DNA of 64,000 nucleotides from positions 2,108,001 to 2,172,000 of the forward strand of contig OZ255624.1 of assembly GCA_965276675.1 (NCBI GenBank), read 5' to 3'. The translations under genes were made by a program, and so were the position numbers. How positions within the stretch are numbered: position 1 is the first letter of the stretch; each line of letters begins with the position of its first letter. This document shows, piece by piece, positions 17,767-26,800 of this stretch. Source of the stretch: G965276675 sp965276675 (GTDB lineage Bacteria > Acidobacteriota > Terriglobia > Terriglobales > Acidobacteriaceae). The notes under the pieces were generated by a model. The model had not been told where the DNA came from and ran no database searches. It saw nothing but the letters and a program-made list of their open reading frames with translations.

Positions 17767-19473
17767 ATGAGCGCTCGGATGTGCTGCTGGCTGCCGCTGC
17801 TCGCGATTGCAGGCTGCATTCCATTCGTCATTCCAGCCGGTGCGCAGATTGGGTTAGCGCCAACCTTGTCACAGAGACAATCCACACAATCTCCGACGAT
17901 TGCTCCGCACACGGTAAGCGGGCAGGTGGTGAACAGCATCACCGGGCAGGGTATCCCGCGCGCTCTGGTGCAGCTGAACGGCAGCCAGGGTACGCTGACC
18001 GACGGGGAGGGGCGGTTTGAATTCCGCGATGTCGCCGAGCCCTCCGTCTCCGCCTATGCGAGCAAACCCGGCTACTTGCGGGCGCGCGATGCATGGCTGG
18101 GCAAGGGAGCGGGGCAGGGACTGGGCGGCCTGGCAACTGCCGCAGCCGCTGCTGGAGGGAACGCCGCGGCCGGAGACGATGGGCCGATCGAGCTGCGTCT
18201 GACGCCGGAGGCGATCCTTTCAGGCACAGTCACGGACGCAAATGGCGCTCCGCTCGAAAACCTTCCCGTAACGCTGCGCACCCTCAATGTCAGAAACGGC
18301 TTGCGGCACTGGGAACAGCGCCAGGGGACCAGCACGAACGCGGAGGGAGAGTTCCGCTTCGCCGAGCTCGAAGCGGGCAAGTACGCTGTTGCGACGGGGT
18401 TCCACACCGACGGGATTCCAGGGACGGCTTCCTCGGTCGCCTATGTGCCGACGGACTACCCGCCCGTGGGTGGCAGCGGCGATGCTGGCGCGATCACCCT
18501 GGCAAATGGAGGGCACAGCGAGGTTAGCCTGAGCCCGCCTGCCGAGCGGCTCTATCCGGTAACGGGCACCATCGAGGGCGGGAAGAACGGGGTTTCACTC
18601 ACCGTCGAGACAAGCACGGGGCAGAACCTGAATCCCTTCCTGCGGATGGATGGGCAGACGGGCGGCTTCCGCATGCTGCTGCCCAGCGGCAGCTACCGGC
18701 TGCAGGGGCGTGGGTTTGCGATGCCTGCCCAGTTGATGGGAACGCGTTCCATCACGGTTGCACACGCGCCGCTGCGGGGTGTGAATCTCACGCTCGAGCC
18801 GCTGGCGTCGATTCCGGTAGAGATACGGACAGAGGCGGTGGCGAATGTGGCCGGGCAGGGAGCCGGGGGTGGCATTCAGTATGGCCGGACAAGCGCTCCT
18901 CATCCCTACCTATCCCTCGTCCGAGCGGATGAGGACAGCCGGAACGAGATGTACTCCGCACAGCCGCCGCAACGAGGCGCGGGAGAGGGCGACGGCCGCC
19001 TGACTATCGAGGGTGTGACGCCGGGACACTACATGCTGCAGGCGGGCGCCTCCGGGCAGTGGTATGTGGCCTCGGCGAGATGCGGCAACACGGACCTGAG
19101 CCATGAGACGCTCCCCGTTTCTGGGGGTGGCGCCCCATGCACGATTGAGGTGACGGTGCGGGACGATCCGGCGACGCTGCGGTGCTCCGTGCGCGGGGAG
19201 AGCAATTCCGGGGGACGCGGATTCGTGCAGGTGGTGCCGATGGGCGATCTTCTGCGCGGTGAGTACATGATGATGCCGCAGGAAGGGGGAAGCGGGAGTA
19301 TCTCCGGCATCGCACCAGGACGCTACCTGGTGATTGCGGGCGACCACCAGCAGGAACTGCCCTACCGCGACCCGGATGCCATGCGCGCGTATGCGGCGGA
19401 GGGGCAAGAGGTGACGCTCGCTCCGGGAGGAACGGGCGAGGTGGAGGTGGAGCTGCGGAAGGATGAGCCGTGA
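17767..19473 (+). CDS. Carboxypeptidase-regulatory-like domain protein, exported
   Basis: A 568-residue exported protein with a signal peptide (CCWLPLLAIAGCIPFVIPAG). It carries at least two CarboxypepD_reg/Cna-B-like beta-sandwich domains: HTVSGQVVNSITGQGIPRAL with GTLTDGEGRFEFRDV at about residues 55-110, and LTPEAILSGTVTDANGAPLE with GEFRFAELEAGKYAVATGF at about 155-230. More weakly similar strands fill the rest. Such proteins are abundant in acidobacteria and are thought to sit on the cell surface or take part in glycan binding, but the function is not established. GTGA overlap at 19470-19473 couples it to the paralogue that follows. ATG 17767 fits the leader. Confidence 0.78.
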   Translation: MSARMCCWLPLLAIAGCIPFVIPAGAQIGLAPTLSQRQSTQSPTIAPHTVSGQVVNSITGQGIPRALVQLNGSQGTLTDGEGRFEFRDVAEPSVSAYASKPGYLRARDAWLGKGAGQGLGGLATAAAAAGGNAAAGDDGPIELRLTPEAILSGTVTDANGAPLENLPVTLRTLNVRNGLRHWEQRQGTSTNAEGEFRFAELEAGKYAVATGFHTDGIPGTASSVAYVPTDYPPVGGSGDAGAITLANGGHSEVSLSPPAERLYPVTGTIEGGKNGVSLTVETSTGQNLNPFLRMDGQTGGFRMLLPSGSYRLQGRGFAMPAQLMGTRSITVAHAPLRGVNLTLEPLASIPVEIRTEAVANVAGQGAGGGIQYGRTSAPHPYLSLVRADEDSRNEMYSAQPPQRGAGEGDGRLTIEGVTPGHYMLQAGASGQWYVASARCGNTDLSHETLPVSGGGAPCTIEVTVRDDPATLRCSVRGESNSGGRGFVQVVPMGDLLRGEYMMMPQEGGSGSISGIAPGRYLVIAGDHQQELPYRDPDAMRAYAAEGQEVTLAPGGTGEVEVELRKDEP

Positions 19474-21203
19474 TCCATTCATGCCCATGCCTTGCGGGCC
19501 CACGCCAACGCTGGGTATGCGTGCTCCTGGCAGTAGCTCTGCTGTGGGTGGCGCACTCCGGAGATGCCCAAGGGGTGCAGCCACCGCCAGCGCAGCCGGC
19601 CGAGAGGGGTACCGCGACACATAGTGCTGAGGGGACAGGTTACCGGATCAGCGGCACCGTGGTGAATGCGCGGACCGGCGCCAAACTGGCGAGGTGCACG
19701 GTGCAGATCACCAGCACGAATGACGGATTCGCCGACGGCACCGGTTGGACGGCCTCCGGGGTGACGGAGGAGGACGGGGCGTTCTTCTTCAACGGGCTGC
19801 GGGCGGGCAAGTACCAGCTGACGGCGGCGCGACGGGGCTTCATCGCAGAGTCTTACCAGCAGCACTTTGAGTACTCGACCGCGATTGCGGTGGGCCCGAA
19901 GCTCTCCCCGGGTGAGCTTCGGTTTGAGCTGATGCCGGAGGCGATCCTTTCCGGCACGGTGACGGACGAGGTGGGCGAGCCGGTGCGCCATGCGCAGGTG
20001 CAGTTGTTTGCTGATGAGGATCGGGAAGGGGTCCACACCACCCGGCAACAGAAGGGGACGTTGACGGACGATCGCGGTGCATATGAGATTGCCGAGCTGG
20101 CTCCGGGAACGTATTTCCTGGAGGTATCGGCGCAGCCCTGGTACGCGCAGCACTTAAATGGAATGGGCGGGAGCGCGACTCAGAATCCGGCGTTGAATGT
20201 GGCTTACCCGACGCTCTTTTATCCTGACGCGACCGATGCGGATGCGGCGACGCCGATCCCGGTCAAGGGCGGGGAGCATCTGCAAGCGAATTTTTCGCTG
20301 ACGCCGCAACCGGCGATGCGGATCCGCATTCCGGTGCCGGTGGTGGAGCGAGGCGGCTACAGTGTGTCAGTGAGCCAACGGATCTTTGGCGTGCAGGAGA
20401 ACCAGGCGCGGCAGTTCCAGACGCGGACTCCGGGATTTGTAGAGGTGGATGGCGTGCTGCCCGGCCACTATGACGTGAGCATAACGCAGTATGGCCTTGG
20501 TCCACAGGACGGCAGGGCCGAAGTTGGCGCCAGGGCGCAGGTAAATGTAAAGGAGATGTCAGCCGACGTGGTCAGCGGGTCGACCGAGCTCCAGGATACG
20601 CAGACGACGGATGAGGTCGTGGTCACCGGCAAAGTGAGTTCGCCGCAAGGAAAGCTGCCGGAGCATGCCACGATTATCCTGACGACGCCGCACACGCAGA
20701 GAGCTCAGTTTGGCGCGGCGTTGGACGGGACCGGCGAGTTTACGGTGCGGGTGCCGGCCGGGCGATATGAGGTGCTGGGGGCGATCCAGGGGATGTATCT
20801 GGCGGGGGTTTCGGCCAAGGGAGCAAAGGTGACCGGGCGAGTGCTCGAGGCGAAGGCGGGGAGCACGCCGCGGCTGGAGATTGTGGCTGGGTCGGGCTTT
20901 GGACAAGTGAATGGGCTGGTGCAGCGTGGCGATGGGGGCGCAAGCGGCGTAATGGTGGTACTGGCGCCCGAGGATGCGGCCAACAATGAGGTGCTGTTCC
21001 GCCGCGACCAGAGCGACTCGGATGGAACGTTTACGCTCCGGAATATTTTGCCTGGTAACTACCGGCTGCTGGCGATCGACCGCGGCTGGGAGCTGGAATG
21101 GGCCAAACCCGGGGTGCTGGCGCCCTTTCTAGCGAAAAGCACGAAGGTGGTGGTGCGGGCGCAGGACCGTTTGACAGCGACGGTAGAGGCGCAGGAGCGG
21201 TAG
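19470..21203 (+). CDS. Carboxypeptidase-regulatory-like domain protein, paralogue, exported
   Basis: A 577-residue exported protein that resembles the upstream one in layout. The leader contains VCVLLAVALLWVAHSGDAQ. The first domain reads YRISGTVVNARTGAKLARC with GAFFFNGLRAGKYQLTAARR, and the second FELMPEAILSGTVTDEVGEP with GAYEIAELAPGTYFLEVSA. Two further beta-sandwich segments occur at about 390-460 and 480-560 (NGLVQRGDGGASGVMVVLAP, TFTLRNILPGNYRLLAIDRG). The GTG start at 19470 overlaps the previous stop by four bases and has GGAAGGA upstream, so the two proteins are made together and may act as a pair. The function is unknown. Confidence 0.78.
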   Translation: MIHSCPCLAGPRQRWVCVLLAVALLWVAHSGDAQGVQPPPAQPAERGTATHSAEGTGYRISGTVVNARTGAKLARCTVQITSTNDGFADGTGWTASGVTEEDGAFFFNGLRAGKYQLTAARRGFIAESYQQHFEYSTAIAVGPKLSPGELRFELMPEAILSGTVTDEVGEPVRHAQVQLFADEDREGVHTTRQQKGTLTDDRGAYEIAELAPGTYFLEVSAQPWYAQHLNGMGGSATQNPALNVAYPTLFYPDATDADAATPIPVKGGEHLQANFSLTPQPAMRIRIPVPVVERGGYSVSVSQRIFGVQENQARQFQTRTPGFVEVDGVLPGHYDVSITQYGLGPQDGRAEVGARAQVNVKEMSADVVSGSTELQDTQTTDEVVVTGKVSSPQGKLPEHATIILTTPHTQRAQFGAALDGTGEFTVRVPAGRYEVLGAIQGMYLAGVSAKGAKVTGRVLEAKAGSTPRLEIVAGSGFGQVNGLVQRGDGGASGVMVVLAPEDAANNEVLFRRDQSDSDGTFTLRNILPGNYRLLAIDRGWELEWAKPGVLAPFLAKSTKVVVRAQDRLTATVEAQER

Positions 21204-21239
21204 ATAGCTGAAGCCCGGCTTGTTCAAGTGCCGGAGGGA

Positions 21240-21317
21240 AAATGCAAGTCCATTCGACTCGCTTCACTCGCTCAGGATGATAGTGAAAGTTGGGATTGCG
21301 CTCGCTCAGGGTGATGG
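21240..21317. repeat. Dispersed CGCTCAGGATGA-type repeat, copy 2
   Basis: CGCTCAGGATGA at 21269-21280 and CGCTCAGGGTGATGG at 21303-21317 lie between convergent genes. They match the copies near 17.6 and 27.7 kb. Confidence 0.5.
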
Positions 21318-22115
21318 CTATCGCACTGCCTGGCCGGTGAGAGTACGGGAGTGCTGATCTGTGGTGGCGCTCACTGGGTGTGCACTCGTTCCGGTCGCGC
21401 CGTTCTGGCCGCCGGTGTCATAGAGATGGACGTCGTTGGGCTGGAGCGTGCTGTTCTGGCGGTAGCGGCTGCGGGCATTCATCAGTTCGTGGACGGTTTC
21501 AGGCTCAAGCGGCTGCGCGCAACCGAGCTGGCGCGCCACCAGGCAGATGCGGGCGAAGTGCTCGACCGTCTCCATCTGCATGAAGGCGGCAAGCAGCGAT
21601 GGTCCAAAGGCGACGACGCCGTGATTGGCCATGAGGATGGCGTCGTGGTCGTGGAGAAAAGGCTGCAGGCTATCGCCCACCTCGGGCGTGCCAGTGGTGG
21701 CATAGGGCGCGAGAGGGATAGTGCCCAGGGACATGACGACCTCCGAGCAGAGCGGCTGATCGAGGGCGAGTCCCGACGAAGCAAACCCGGTGGCGATGGC
21801 CGGGTGCGCGTGGACGACGGCCCCGATATCCGGACGGGCGCGATACACGGCCAGGTGCATGCCGATCTCGCTGGTCACATTGCGCTGGCCCGAGATGTGC
21901 CGGCCACTGAAGTCGACTACCACCATATCGCAGGGCTGCAGGAGGTACTTGCTGCAGCCGGTAGGCGTGGCCAGGACGCGCTCTCGATCGAGGCGCACCG
22001 AAAGATTACCCGAGGTCCCGGGCACGAAACCCAGGTCATAGAGCCATCTGCCATAGCAAACCAGCTCGCCGCGCAGCTCGGCCTCTGAGAGGGGCCCACT
22101 CATCATCGCGTCCAA
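21318..22115 (-). CDS. Class II aldolase/adducin family protein
   Basis: About 265 residues of the class II aldolase fold (L-fuculose-phosphate aldolase and relatives), which use a divalent zinc to split or rearrange phosphosugars. Family motifs: LGFVPGTSGNLSVRLDRERV, the metal-binding His pair in VVHAHPAIATGFAS, and HDAILMANHGVVAFGPSL with a third His. An extended C-terminal tail after residue 225 is not conserved. No ATG has a good ribosome site. TTG 22115 has AGGAGG nine bases upstream and is preferred; ATG 22106 or 22103 would only shorten the protein slightly. It lies 85 bases after the radical SAM gene on the same strand, probably one operon. Confidence 0.83.
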   Translation of the reverse strand: MDAMMSGPLSEAELRGELVCYGRWLYDLGFVPGTSGNLSVRLDRERVLATPTGCSKYLLQPCDMVVVDFSGRHISGQRNVTSEIGMHLAVYRARPDIGAVVHAHPAIATGFASSGLALDQPLCSEVVMSLGTIPLAPYATTGTPEVGDSLQPFLHDHDAILMANHGVVAFGPSLLAAFMQMETVEHFARICLVARQLGCAQPLEPETVHELMNARSRYRQNSTLQPNDVHLYDTGGQNGATGTSAHPVSATTDQHSRTLTGQAVR

Positions 22116-22154
22116 AACGAAGTTCCTCCTGCCGTGGATGGTTGCAAGTGGTAT

Positions 22155-22180
22155 GTTCGCCCTTACAGTAGCAGGCGAAC
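22155..22180. repeat. Inverted repeat before the aldolase gene
   Basis: GTTCGCC at 22155-22161 pairs with GGCGAAC at 22174-22180 around a 12-base spacer. It lies between the radical SAM stop and the aldolase start, and could be a processing or operator site. Confidence 0.35.
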
Positions 22181-22200
22181 CCACCCGAACGGAAACGGAT

Positions 22201-23232
22201 TCATTGCATTATGGTGAAGGGTTGGGCGGCCAGCTTCGGTTCCACCGCCCCTTTCTGCCAGGCGCGCAGCTTACGGAAGGCGCTCCCAACGCGGTCCGAA
22301 GCCATGAAGATCTGACCAGCTGTCAGCTTGCCTACAACTTTATGGTGACCGACCGCGGCCAGGCCCATGGAGGCGACGCAGCCGCACTGTGCACAGTCCG
22401 GCTCGCCCCCAAACTGGCAGGGGGTGATCGCCGTCTTCAGGTCGGCGGAGATGGTGTGGGTGGTGCGCGCGAAGATGCACTCCGAAGGGCTGCGCGGCGG
22501 TGACAGGATCTCGCGAATGAGCGATTCGTGCATGTCCAGGACCGGGTAGAGCACGCGAAGGCGCAGCAGTTCGCCGACCACCGAGACCCGCTGGGCTGGG
22601 GTGAGGATCTCTGGGTCCGTCGCGCCGACCTGTGGGGTGAAAAGGCTCATCCAGATCTTGTTGATCTCCGGACGGGCACTCCAGAAGCGGAGGAACTCTT
22701 CGAGGTAGCCGGGCCGCTGAACGATCTGCGAAGTGATCGTGCTGTGGATCGTGACCTTGGCGCCGGCGATGTTGCGCAGAATGCGCTCGTAGGTGGCGGG
22801 TTTGCGGCGTGCATCGTGCTCCGGCTGCAGTCCGTCGATCGAGACCACCACGTTCAGGCGGGGGAGGTTCGCCCATTCTGGCGGGATGACGCGAAAGGCG
22901 CTGGTGACAACCTGGGTGTGAATACCGCGCTGTTCCAATAGTGGGAGAAGGGTATCGAGTTCGCGATAGCGGACCAGCGGGTCGCCGCCGACTAGCGACA
23001 CGTGAAGAGGGCGATATTCGTCGACGACGCGGAGAACGCCTTCGACCAGCTCGGCGCCTTTGAAGTCTGCGAGCTGACGCAGGGTGACGCCATTGCCGCC
23101 GAGGTGGGCGTCGTCAAAGGCATAGCAGCCAGGGCAGCGGAGCGGGCACTCGCGGGTGATTTCGATGGAAAGCGAAGGGCTGCGCCCGGCCAGAATACCG
23201 GCCCAGGCACTGAGAACTTCTGAGGTCTTCAT
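22201..23232 (-). CDS. Radical SAM protein with extra C-terminal cysteines
   Basis: A 343-residue radical SAM enzyme. The SAM-binding cluster motif CxxxCxxC is at C29, C33 and C36 (ECPLRCPGC). The barrel continues with VSLVGGDPLVRYREL and LNVVVSIDGLQPEHDARR. Near the end, ITPCQFGGEPDCAQCGC holds four cysteines that may bind a second cluster, as in SPASM or related domains. The chemistry and substrate are not known; the overall type is close to the cofactor or lipid-modifying radical SAM proteins of acidobacteria. ATG 23232 is chosen since AAAGGAC lies upstream. A small membrane protein precedes it and a class II aldolase follows. Confidence 0.82.
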   Translation of the reverse strand: MKTSEVLSAWAGILAGRSPSLSIEITRECPLRCPGCYAFDDAHLGGNGVTLRQLADFKGAELVEGVLRVVDEYRPLHVSLVGGDPLVRYRELDTLLPLLEQRGIHTQVVTSAFRVIPPEWANLPRLNVVVSIDGLQPEHDARRKPATYERILRNIAGAKVTIHSTITSQIVQRPGYLEEFLRFWSARPEINKIWMSLFTPQVGATDPEILTPAQRVSVVGELLRLRVLYPVLDMHESLIREILSPPRSPSECIFARTTHTISADLKTAITPCQFGGEPDCAQCGCVASMGLAAVGHHKVVGKLTAGQIFMASDRVGSAFRKLRAWQKGAVEPKLAAQPFTIMQ

Positions 23233-23368
23233 AGATGCGTCCTTTTGGTGCTGCGGAGGGATGCGGGTGTGCGGCAATCCACTCGCTTACCTGCGAGAAC
23301 TTGCGCTAACACATGGCCGGGTTTGGGAAGGCGGCCTACGCGAAGAGCGTGGTAGGAATCCTAAAAGA

Positions 23369-23761
23369 TCAGATGCGGAGCGGAGGGCGCGCGTGCTGGC
23401 TTGTACCGTACAACTGAAGGTCACCCAGGCGGAACGCCATGATTCTATGGCAGGGCAGAGGATGGCGGCTGCATGCGACAAGGAGCAGCGGCAGCCGTTC
23501 GATGGAGTGGGCGAGAAGGATGCCCAGACCGATCATGCATAGAAAACAGAACAGGCCCAGCTCGACGTCATGTCCGCTCGAAAGCATGGCGTGATCGAAG
23601 GAGAGGTGCCATTCCAGCAAGGGCATCACAGCGGTTAGCAGCGTAATCATTAGCATCAATGTCTTGCTTATGAGCGGCTGCAACATGCGCTGCGACCACG
23701 AAAGATGCAGTCCAGAGAAATGCAGGACGGAGGCGGCTTCGAGTTTGGGGGAGCTAGTCAC
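23369..23761 (-). CDS. Hypothetical membrane protein
   Basis: A 130-residue frame with two clear hydrophobic spans: about residues 32-50 (LISKTLMLMITLLTAVMPLL) and about 66-88 (VELGLFCFLCMIGLGILLAH). The segment EWHLSFDHAMLSSGHDVELG between them looks like a folded loop and gives some support for a real protein. The start is weak (GTG 23761, no clear ribosome site). It lies upstream of the radical SAM gene on the same strand, 136 bases apart. No family can be named. Confidence 0.5.
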   Translation of the reverse strand: MTSSPKLEAASVLHFSGLHLSWSQRMLQPLISKTLMLMITLLTAVMPLLEWHLSFDHAMLSSGHDVELGLFCFLCMIGLGILLAHSIERLPLLLVACSRHPLPCHRIMAFRLGDLQLYGTSQHARPPLRI

Positions 23762-23845
23762 TGGTCAGGATTAGTGTAATCGCAATCGGCGCGGGTAAGT
23801 CAACGCAGGGGAGAACTCGAAGCTCCCTGCGACTGTGGTTGCGTG

Positions 23846-26800
23846 CTAGTGCGGTGTGACCGGGACAGTTGCCGAGGGCAGGTTCCAACCCCGAAGCTCC
23901 AGCTTGGGAGTGCCCGCTTTGGCCGGGTAGTCGATGGTGATCGAGCGGCTCTCCCCGGGTAGTAGCGATACGTAATTATCGCTGTAGTAGGCGGGGAGAA
24001 TGCGCGCTCCGTCCGCTGCGCTTTCGAGGGTGAGCTTCTCGGCCAAAGCGACGGTCTGGCCGGTGTTCTGCAATTGCACGCGCAGGTGCGCCTCCTCGCC
24101 TTGGTGTGTGTAGGTGGCGGTTGCGGAAATCGTTGGTGCAGGCAGATGCGTAAGCGCGCGGTAGGAGGAGGCCTTGGCTCCCAGCCAGTAAAAATTATCC
24201 GAGAGCAGGTCGCCGCCGGCGTCGTGCAGTTCGAGCTTAACCAGCACCAGTCCCGATGCCGGTCCGCCGGTCGCGAGCAGCGGCGCGAGGTTGAGCCTGT
24301 TTCCGTCGGTGACCGAGTTGACGCCAGCGGTCATCGTCTCGGCATTGCTCAGCAGCAGCTGATTGCTCAGCGAGTAGACCTTGGCGCTCACGGCGAGCGA
24401 GGGGAGTGGAGCAGTGGTGTTGTTGACCACCTGGATGTTGCCGTCCGAGAGGTCGAGCTGGATGTGGATGGGCTCAGCGGCCTTCTTGACGCCGTAAAAC
24501 GAGGCCTGCGTGTCGTAGTCCGAGCTGAGAATCTGCCACATGGTGCTGGGCCATGCGGGCTGCGTCATCCAGAGCAGGCGGCCGCTGTTGGGCGCCCACA
24601 GGTGCGCGTTCATGCCTTCGAAGATGGCGCGGTGGTCGACATAGTTCAGCATCTGTGCTTTGCGCTCGAAGTCTTCGAGGGAGGTTGCGGCGCCGAACTC
24701 GTCTTCCAACTGGTCCATGAAGGGCGAGACCTGGCCGTTTCCGGTCTGATGCCAGTCGTGATAGGCCCAATCGTCGTTGATGGGCCACTGATCGGCGGCC
24801 GGTATCGAATGGCGGAAGGACTCGAGTGTGGACATCGAGGGGGTGCCGGTCTCGACCGAGAAGCCTCGATTGAGCGTGGTGTAGTAGTCGACCGGGTTCT
24901 GATAGCGGTAGGGGCCGCTGTTCTGCAGGTTCACCTGGTTGGAGCTGGGTGAGTAGTAGCGAGTGCCGTCGAGCGAGCGGATGAGCGTCTCTAGGCCGTT
25001 GCTGATGATGGGCTGGGGCACGCCTTCGTTGCGGCCACACCACATCACGATCGAAGGGTGATTGCGGTAGTGCAGGATCGTGTCGCGGGCGTTGTCGAGA
25101 AAGAGCGCCGGGTCTTGCGGCTCGATGTTGTAGTCCTCGGTGGAGGCCCAGAAGTCGTTCCAGACCATGAGGCCGTACTCATCGGCAAGATCGTAGAAGG
25201 TCTCCTCGGTATTCTGGCCGACCCAATTGCGGATGATGTTGAGGTTGGCGTCGCGATGAAGCCGGAAAAAAGGCTCAAGGTGCTCGCGGGAGACGCGTTT
25301 GCGCGCGTCGTCCATCCCCCAGTTGCCACCTTTGGCCGCGATGCGGACGCCGTTGACCTTGATGACGAGGTAAGGGGTCATGGCGGTATCGGTCAGCATG
25401 GTAATGGCGGCTGAGGAGGCGCTGCCGGGGACGAGAGAGGCTGCCCAGCCCTTTTCCGGCACACCCAACCAGCCTTTGACTGGGATCTCGCGCATGCCGT
25501 CGTGGCTGACGTCGACCACCTGTCGATTCTGGCTGCGGGCGATGGTCGGGGAGTACTCCAGACGGCGAAGATGGCCGGTATCGTCGAGCAGGCTGAGCTC
25601 GTAAGTGACCTCTCGCATGCCAAACCGAATCTTTTTATTATCTAAGTTTTTGCGGCCATCCCTAATGCTTAGTCTCAAGGTGTAGAGCTCAGGCGTGCCG
25701 TAGCCGTTGGGCCACCAGAGCCGGGGGTGGGTGACGTTGAGCTGGGAGAACTCCGCGGGTGTGAGTTTGATGATGCTTTCGCCGGGGGCGACAGTGACCG
25801 ACTTTGTGACCGTGACCTGATCGAAGCTGGCCGTGAGGATGCCCTGGACGGGAGCATTCGAGGTGTTCGCGACCGGGACGGTGATCTCGATACTGGCGTG
25901 GCTGGTGTCCGGAAGCGGCAGAGTGGTGACGACCTGCGGGTCGCCGAGCTTGACTTCACCGGTGGCGGTGAGGCGGACATCCTGCCAGATTCCGGTATCG
26001 CGATCTCGAATGGCAGGGATCCAGTCCCAGCCCTCAGTGGCGACAAAGGTCGGTCCATCGAGGCACATGGCGCCGCCGTTTTCTCCGGGACCGCCCTTGA
26101 CGGACTGCTCCTGCGGGATGCCGGGATGGGGTGGCGGCGAGATCTGGACGGCCAAGGCGTTGGTGGCGCCAGGCTTGAGCATGCCGGTCACGTCAAAGTT
26201 GCCGCGGATGAATGCACCTTTAATCGTGCCGAGGCGGTGGCCATTGAGCCAGATGACGGCGGCGTAGTTGATGCCGTTGAAGGTCAGAGTCAGGCGGCGG
26301 TCCTTACCGACCTTAGGGCCAGTGAACTCGGAGCGGTACCAGTAGTCCTGTTTGTTCAGGCTCTCCGGGATGGCTAAGTTATTGAGGCCGTAGTAGGGGT
26401 CCGGATAGACACCACGATCGATCATGGTGGTGAGCACGGTGCCGGGCACGGTTGCGGCCATCCAGCCACGGCTGTCGAAGCTGGGCTGCGCGATCTCGGC
26501 GCCAGTGGCCGTGACCTTGGGCACTGCTTCGAGTCTCCAATTATTAGCCAGGATCCATTCGTTGTCCTGCTCGTTGTCTCGGGCTGGCTCGAGCGTTTTG
26601 CTCCCTGAGGGAAGCGGCTGGGCGATCGGCTTCGAGAAGGGCACCGCAGACCGGGGCAGGGTGGCGGAATCCTGCGGGGCGCGGTAGCCGGCCTGGCCGC
26701 GGGTCTGAATAGGCCAGCTCTTTGAGCCCTCTTCAAAGTTGATCAGTAAGAAGTCCGGTTTCGTGGCGGAGAGGGAGGCCACTTCGGCGGGCGCAAGCAC

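Noticed and set aside
24074..24952. Open frame of 292 codons opposite the LamG-GH2 gene
   Set aside because: Shadow of a gene with intact catalytic motifs; no independent start or domain.
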